Position numbers and translations under genes: made by a program. From positions 29,122,366 to 29,186,365 of the forward strand of contig CM055816.1 in assembly GCA_029582265.1 (NCBI GenBank): 64,000 bases of DNA, written 5' to 3'. The notes under the pieces were generated by a model. That model had not been told where the DNA came from. It made no database searches and saw only the letters and a program-made list of their open reading frames with translations. This document shows positions 63,253 to 64,000 of the stretch, in pieces. Positions within the stretch are counted from its first letter, which is position 1; each line of letters opens with the position of its first letter. Source of the DNA: Zoroaster sp. YZ-2022. Lineage: Eukaryota > Echinodermata > Asteroidea > Forcipulatida > Zoroasteridae.

Positions 63253-63627
63253 TTAACCCTCCTACTGATAGACCATTTGAAACCATTCAAAATTTCAACT
63301 TTCAAAAATGCCCATTGGTTTTGTACACACATGGTGATACCATTTGAACAATTAGCTTTACTACCATTCAAATCCATTCAAATGCATAGAGGGTCCATTG
63401 ATTCACCACTTAGAAGTATCCAAACAAGGTTTTGTATAATTAGCTGTACTACCATTTGGAAAGATCCAAACAAGGTTTTGTATTAGGCTGACCTACAGTA
63501 CCATTCAAAACCATTTGGGGGAATCAATACTGTACACAGTTATTTCACCATTCAAAACCACAAAAGCGAATGGTTTCAAATGGTGCATCAACTTGTATGA
63601 AAAAGGTACCAAAAGTAGGAGAGTTAA
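63253..63627. mobile_element. TTAA element, CCCTCCTAC termini, copy 2
   Basis: TTAA|CCCTCCTACTGATAGACC and CCAAAAGTAGGAGAG|TTAA. The interior is about 90% like 48505-48890, with a few short deletions. A preceding (ATTTC)n run is at 63176-63202. Confidence 0.9.
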
Positions 63628-63712
63628 CAGAAACAGAAACAAAGGTAGCACCCCTGTAGGATTACAAAAAAGTAAACTAAATTACTGTCGAGTAATTTAG
63701 AAATGGCATGGT

Positions 63713-63861
63713 TTATTTTCAGATATATATTTTCAGATATATATTTTCAGATATATATTTTCAGATATATATTTTCAGATATATATTTTCAGATATATAT
63801 TTTCAGATATATATTTTCAGATATATATTTTAAGATATATATTTTAAGATATATATTTTCA
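63713..63861. repeat. Minisatellite, 14-bp unit, ~10 copies
   Basis: TTTTCAGATATATA repeated with one late variant (TTTTAAGATATATA). Very uniform. Confidence 0.96.
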
Positions 63862-64000
63862 TGATCATGAGAATGACACAATGTTAATGGATGAATCTTT
63901 TGTTTCAGAATATATTTGAAGTGAATTTTGGCAGTTTCAGTGGCATTTAAAAAAAAATGGAATTGAATTGTAATTTTTAGAAATGCACTTTTACGATTTT

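Overview
The window is a repeat-dominated stretch of animal genomic DNA, with no complete protein-coding gene that I can support. Several traits point to a marine invertebrate, most likely a deuterostome such as an echinoderm: AT-rich sequence, the palindrome TACATGTA scattered everywhere, tRNA-derived SINEs, 3' ends of CR1/L2-like and Jockey/Rex-like LINEs with (ATT)n tails, and dense short inverted-repeat transposons. The species call is inference; nothing here proves it. There is no CRISPR array, operon, bacterial gene or rRNA.

Layout. 1-7.4 kb: a 162-bp tandem repeat, a palindromic element with a hammerhead-ribozyme-like centre (2069-2259), and an inverted-repeat element swollen by 17 copies of a 150-bp repeat (2711-5427). 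7.4-8.1 kb: a TTAA-flanked element carrying a broken THAP zinc-finger reading frame that was too short for a normal gene call. 8.7-17 kb: nested transposons (hAT-like with an exact 8-bp target duplication, SINEs, LINE fragments). 17.9-20 kb: about 34 copies of a 60-bp minisatellite that creates long spurious ORFs. 20.5-35 kb: hAT-like elements, a CR1/L2-like LINE 3' end, piggyBac-type TTAA elements and several minisatellites. 34-37.3 kb: unique islands with three weak exon candidates. 37.5-48 kb: further TIR families, many nested, and more copies of the palindromic hammerhead-like element. 49-53.3 kb: a TTAA element containing a 166-bp array, then a 41-bp array with higher-order structure. 53.3-57.4 kb: mostly unique sequence. 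57.5-62 kb: a 4.6-kb inverted-repeat element made largely of a 17/25-bp array whose middle is strangely degraded. 62-64 kb: further repeats.

How the parts relate. Two themes recur. First, at least six unrelated terminal sequences are all bounded by TTAA, and elements sit inside or back-to-back with one another at shared TTAA sites. Second, minisatellite arrays repeatedly lie inside inverted-repeat elements, and in several cases the array monomer derives from the element's own terminal sequence. One TTAA family still carries a THAP domain, as expected of a Kolobok-type (or P-like) transposase. Host-gene content is limited to low-confidence splice-bounded fragments, so the window is probably intergenic or intronic.
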